DNA from: Elusimicrobiota bacterium | Lineage (GTDB): Bacteria > Elusimicrobiota > Endomicrobiia > Endomicrobiales > Endomicrobiaceae | Length of the DNA stretch: 6,344 nucleotides | Assembly (NCBI GenBank): GCA_031256695.1 | Contig: JAIRQB010000207.1 | Location: 1-6,344 of the forward strand | Direction: 5' to 3' | Shown: positions 5,025-6,344 of the stretch, piece after piece | How the letters are laid out: each line of letters opens with the position of its first letter | Position numbering within the stretch: the first letter of the stretch is position 1 | Notes under the pieces: model-generated | What the model saw: the letters and a program-made list of their open reading frames with translations, nothing else | Told to the model about the DNA's origin: nothing | Databases searched by the model: none | Program-made: the position numbers and the translations under genes

Positions 5025-5071
5025 CACGCTGGCGAAACATCGGCTAAAGCCGCTGTTTCTTGCGTGAGTAT
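5020..5071. repeat. hairpin repeat family P3, copy 2 (long nested hairpin)
   Basis: Three nested stems share one axis. ATACCCACGC (5020-5029) pairs with GCGTGAGTAT (5062-5071) with one mismatch. GAAACA (5034-5039) pairs perfectly with TGTTTC (5054-5059). CGGC (5041-5044) pairs with GCCG (5049-5052) around TAAA. The element is about 52 bp and is inverted relative to the copy at 4816-4864. Bases 5072-5126 that follow contain no gene. Confidence 0.75.
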
Positions 5072-5126
5072 GACAACACCGGAACTGGCGTCAAAGCCCA
5101 TCACCTTCAGTGTCATTGCCAAAACC

Positions 5127-5235
5127 CCGGGTGTCATTGCGCCGAGCGCCTGCTTCTATCCAAACCGCTTATCGCACTTGTTTCTATCAGAATTGCGCAG
5201 CGCTATATGTTTGCGCCCGACGCAAATGACACCGG
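5127..5235. mobile_element. MITE-like element with terminal inverted repeats, holding 85-bp repeat copy 2
   Basis: The left end CCGGGTGTCATTGCG (5127-5141) and the right end CGCAAATGACACCGG (5221-5235) are inverted repeats that agree at nearly all positions if one base is shifted. The 109-bp body contains the second copy of the 85-bp repeat (5146-5230) and a single 18-bp-type unit (GCGCTATATGTTTGCGC, 5199-5215). It is too short to encode a transposase, so if mobile it would depend on one supplied elsewhere. A clear target-site duplication was not found. Confidence 0.6.
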
Positions 5236-5264
5236 GACTTTAGCGGATTAGAAAATGTCAGGTT

Positions 5265-5294
5265 TTAAGATATGCTTTCAGATTGGAGTATAAT
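5265..5294 (+). promoter_or_regulatory. candidate promoter for dnaX
   Basis: TATAAT (5289-5294) is a perfect -10 box in the context AGTATAATG. TTAAGA (5265-5270) is a 4-of-6 -35 box with an 18-bp spacer. Transcription would start near 5301, giving an untranslated leader of about 77 bases. It is the first non-repeat sequence upstream of dnaX. Confidence 0.5.
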
Positions 5295-5377
5295 GATTTC
5301 GGCAAATGCATTTTTGAGAAAATCCGCAATGTCTCAACTATGCAATTTTTAAAAATATGATTTTAGAGAGGTGAAAT

Positions 5378-6344
5378 ATGCAGCCTTATATGGTATTGGC
5401 GAGAAAATTTAGACCCAAAGATTTTGACGAAGTAATAGGGCAGGAACACATTTCAAAAGTTTTAAAAAACGCTATTTCTGAAAATAAAATAGCGCACGCT
5501 TATATTTTCAGCGGACCAAGAGGAGTAGGCAAAACCACAACTGCGAGAATTTTTGCAAAAGCGCTAAATTGCAAAGAAGGACCAATTCCGCATCCCTGCG
5601 GCGTCTGCAACAATTGCCTTGAAATAAGCAAGGGCATATCAATAGATGTGCTGGAGATGGACGGCGCTTCAAATACGGGCATAGAGCATGCGAGGACATT
5701 GATAGAAAATGTTAAATTCGTTCCGTCAAGTTCAAAATATAAAATCTATATCATAGACGAAGCCCACCGCATTTCAACGGCGGCTTTTGACGCTTTATTA
5801 AAGACTATAGAAGAACCGCCCGAGCATATAGTTTTTATTTTGGCTACCACAGAGCAGCACAAAATACCTGCTACAATATTTTCAAGATGCCAAAGTTTTC
5901 GTTTCAAACTCGTATCTTCTAAAGAAATTTCGCAAAGGATTAAGGAAATAGCGGAGCAGGAAAATTTTGAAATAGACGAAGAAGCGATAGGCATTATAAC
6001 AGCCGCTTCAGGCGGCTCTGTCAGAGACGCTTTGAGTTTGCTTGACCAAGCAGTCTCTTCAAGTTCCTCAAAACTTACGGGGGAATATGTCCGAGAACTT
6101 CTTGGTCTTTTGCCGAAAGACATTATAGTTTCTATGACTGATTATATCGCAGAAGGCAATGCGGCAAAAATTTTAAAAATCATAGACGATGTATCGTCGG
6201 AGGGATACAATATACTTGAATTGGCAAAAAATTTGCGGGATTATTTGCGCGAACTTATGATTTATTCCATAAATCCAAAAACAAAAGAAATGTTAGGCTC
6301 TGACAAAATTTTTTTTGAAAAACAAAAAGATTTATTTTCTATTC
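5378..6344 (+). CDS. dnaX: DNA polymerase III subunit gamma/tau (clamp loader ATPase), 5' part
   Basis: The first 322 residues of the replicative clamp-loader ATPase, which loads the beta clamp onto primed DNA. The frame is still open at the window end. MVLARKFRPKDFDEVIGQEH (5-24) is the usual DnaX N-terminus. Walker A is GPRGVGKT (46-53). The zinc module has Cys65, Cys74, Cys77 and Cys80. Walker B is IYIIDEAH (123-130). Sensor 1 is ILATTEQHKIP (154-164). The SRC motif at 169-171 carries the arginine finger, and sensor 2 is GGSVRDALSLLDQ (212-224). The clamp-loader lid and the start of domain III follow. The ATG at 5378 has GAGAGGTG (5366-5373) four bases upstream, and the nearby GTG at 5371 is out of frame. 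The C-terminal tau region and any programmed frameshift site lie beyond the window. Confidence 0.97.
   Translation, partial: MQPYMVLARKFRPKDFDEVIGQEHISKVLKNAISENKIAHAYIFSGPRGVGKTTTARIFAKALNCKEGPIPHPCGVCNNCLEISKGISIDVLEMDGASNTGIEHARTLIENVKFVPSSSKYKIYIIDEAHRISTAAFDALLKTIEEPPEHIVFILATTEQHKIPATIFSRCQSFRFKLVSSKEISQRIKEIAEQENFEIDEEAIGIITAASGGSVRDALSLLDQAVSSSSSKLTGEYVRELLGLLPKDIIVSMTDYIAEGNAAKILKIIDDVSSEGYNILELAKNLRDYLRELMIYSINPKTKEMLGSDKIFFEKQKDLFSI

Noticed and set aside
4787..5251. Reading frames on both strands in the second repeat field
   Set aside because: They run through hairpin repeats in both directions, share no protein family features and lack convincing start sites.
5746..6123. Minus-strand 125-codon frame inside dnaX
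   Set aside because: It is antisense to the conserved Walker B to sensor 2 region of dnaX, so it is a shadow frame.

Overview
The window suggests a Gram-negative bacterium with AT-rich coding DNA. The evidence is a TonB-dependent outer-membrane receptor and a family 9 (heptosyltransferase-type) glycosyltransferase, genes rich in ATA, AGA and AAA codons, and Shine-Dalgarno-led ATG starts. No taxonomic marker is decisive. A host-associated or gut lineage such as Elusimicrobiota is possible, but that is a guess. All four genes lie on the + strand.

Layout: (1) 1-302 holds an 18-bp tandem repeat and a palindromic intergenic element. (2) 305-418 is a cobalamin-type riboswitch leader, followed by a 619-residue BtuB-like TonB-dependent receptor (422-2281). 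(3) 2282-3049 is gene-free and packed with palindromic and tandem repeats. It ends in a 17-bp perfect hairpin terminator (3050-3090), with a candidate promoter just after it. (4) A GT9 glycosyltransferase (3250-4176) and a one-domain O6-alkylguanine-DNA alkyltransferase (4213-4536) are 36 bp apart and probably co-transcribed. (5) 4537-5260 is a second gene-free repeat field. (6) A candidate promoter precedes the 5' part of dnaX (5378 to the window end), the DNA polymerase III clamp-loader ATPase.

The genes belong to different processes: corrinoid uptake, envelope glycan assembly, direct DNA repair and replication. The clearest regulatory link is riboswitch control of the receptor by cobalamin.

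The unusual part is the space between genes. Genes fill only 4078 of 6344 bases (64%). The rest is built from several families of palindromic repeats, some nested in each other, whose internal segments have expanded in tandem. One family carries its 26-bp hairpin segment 1, 1, 2 and 3 times in four copies. Another family has an 18/19-bp unit in blocks of eight, four and one. Inverted copies of one family and direct copies of another bracket the glycosyltransferase-alkyltransferase pair.
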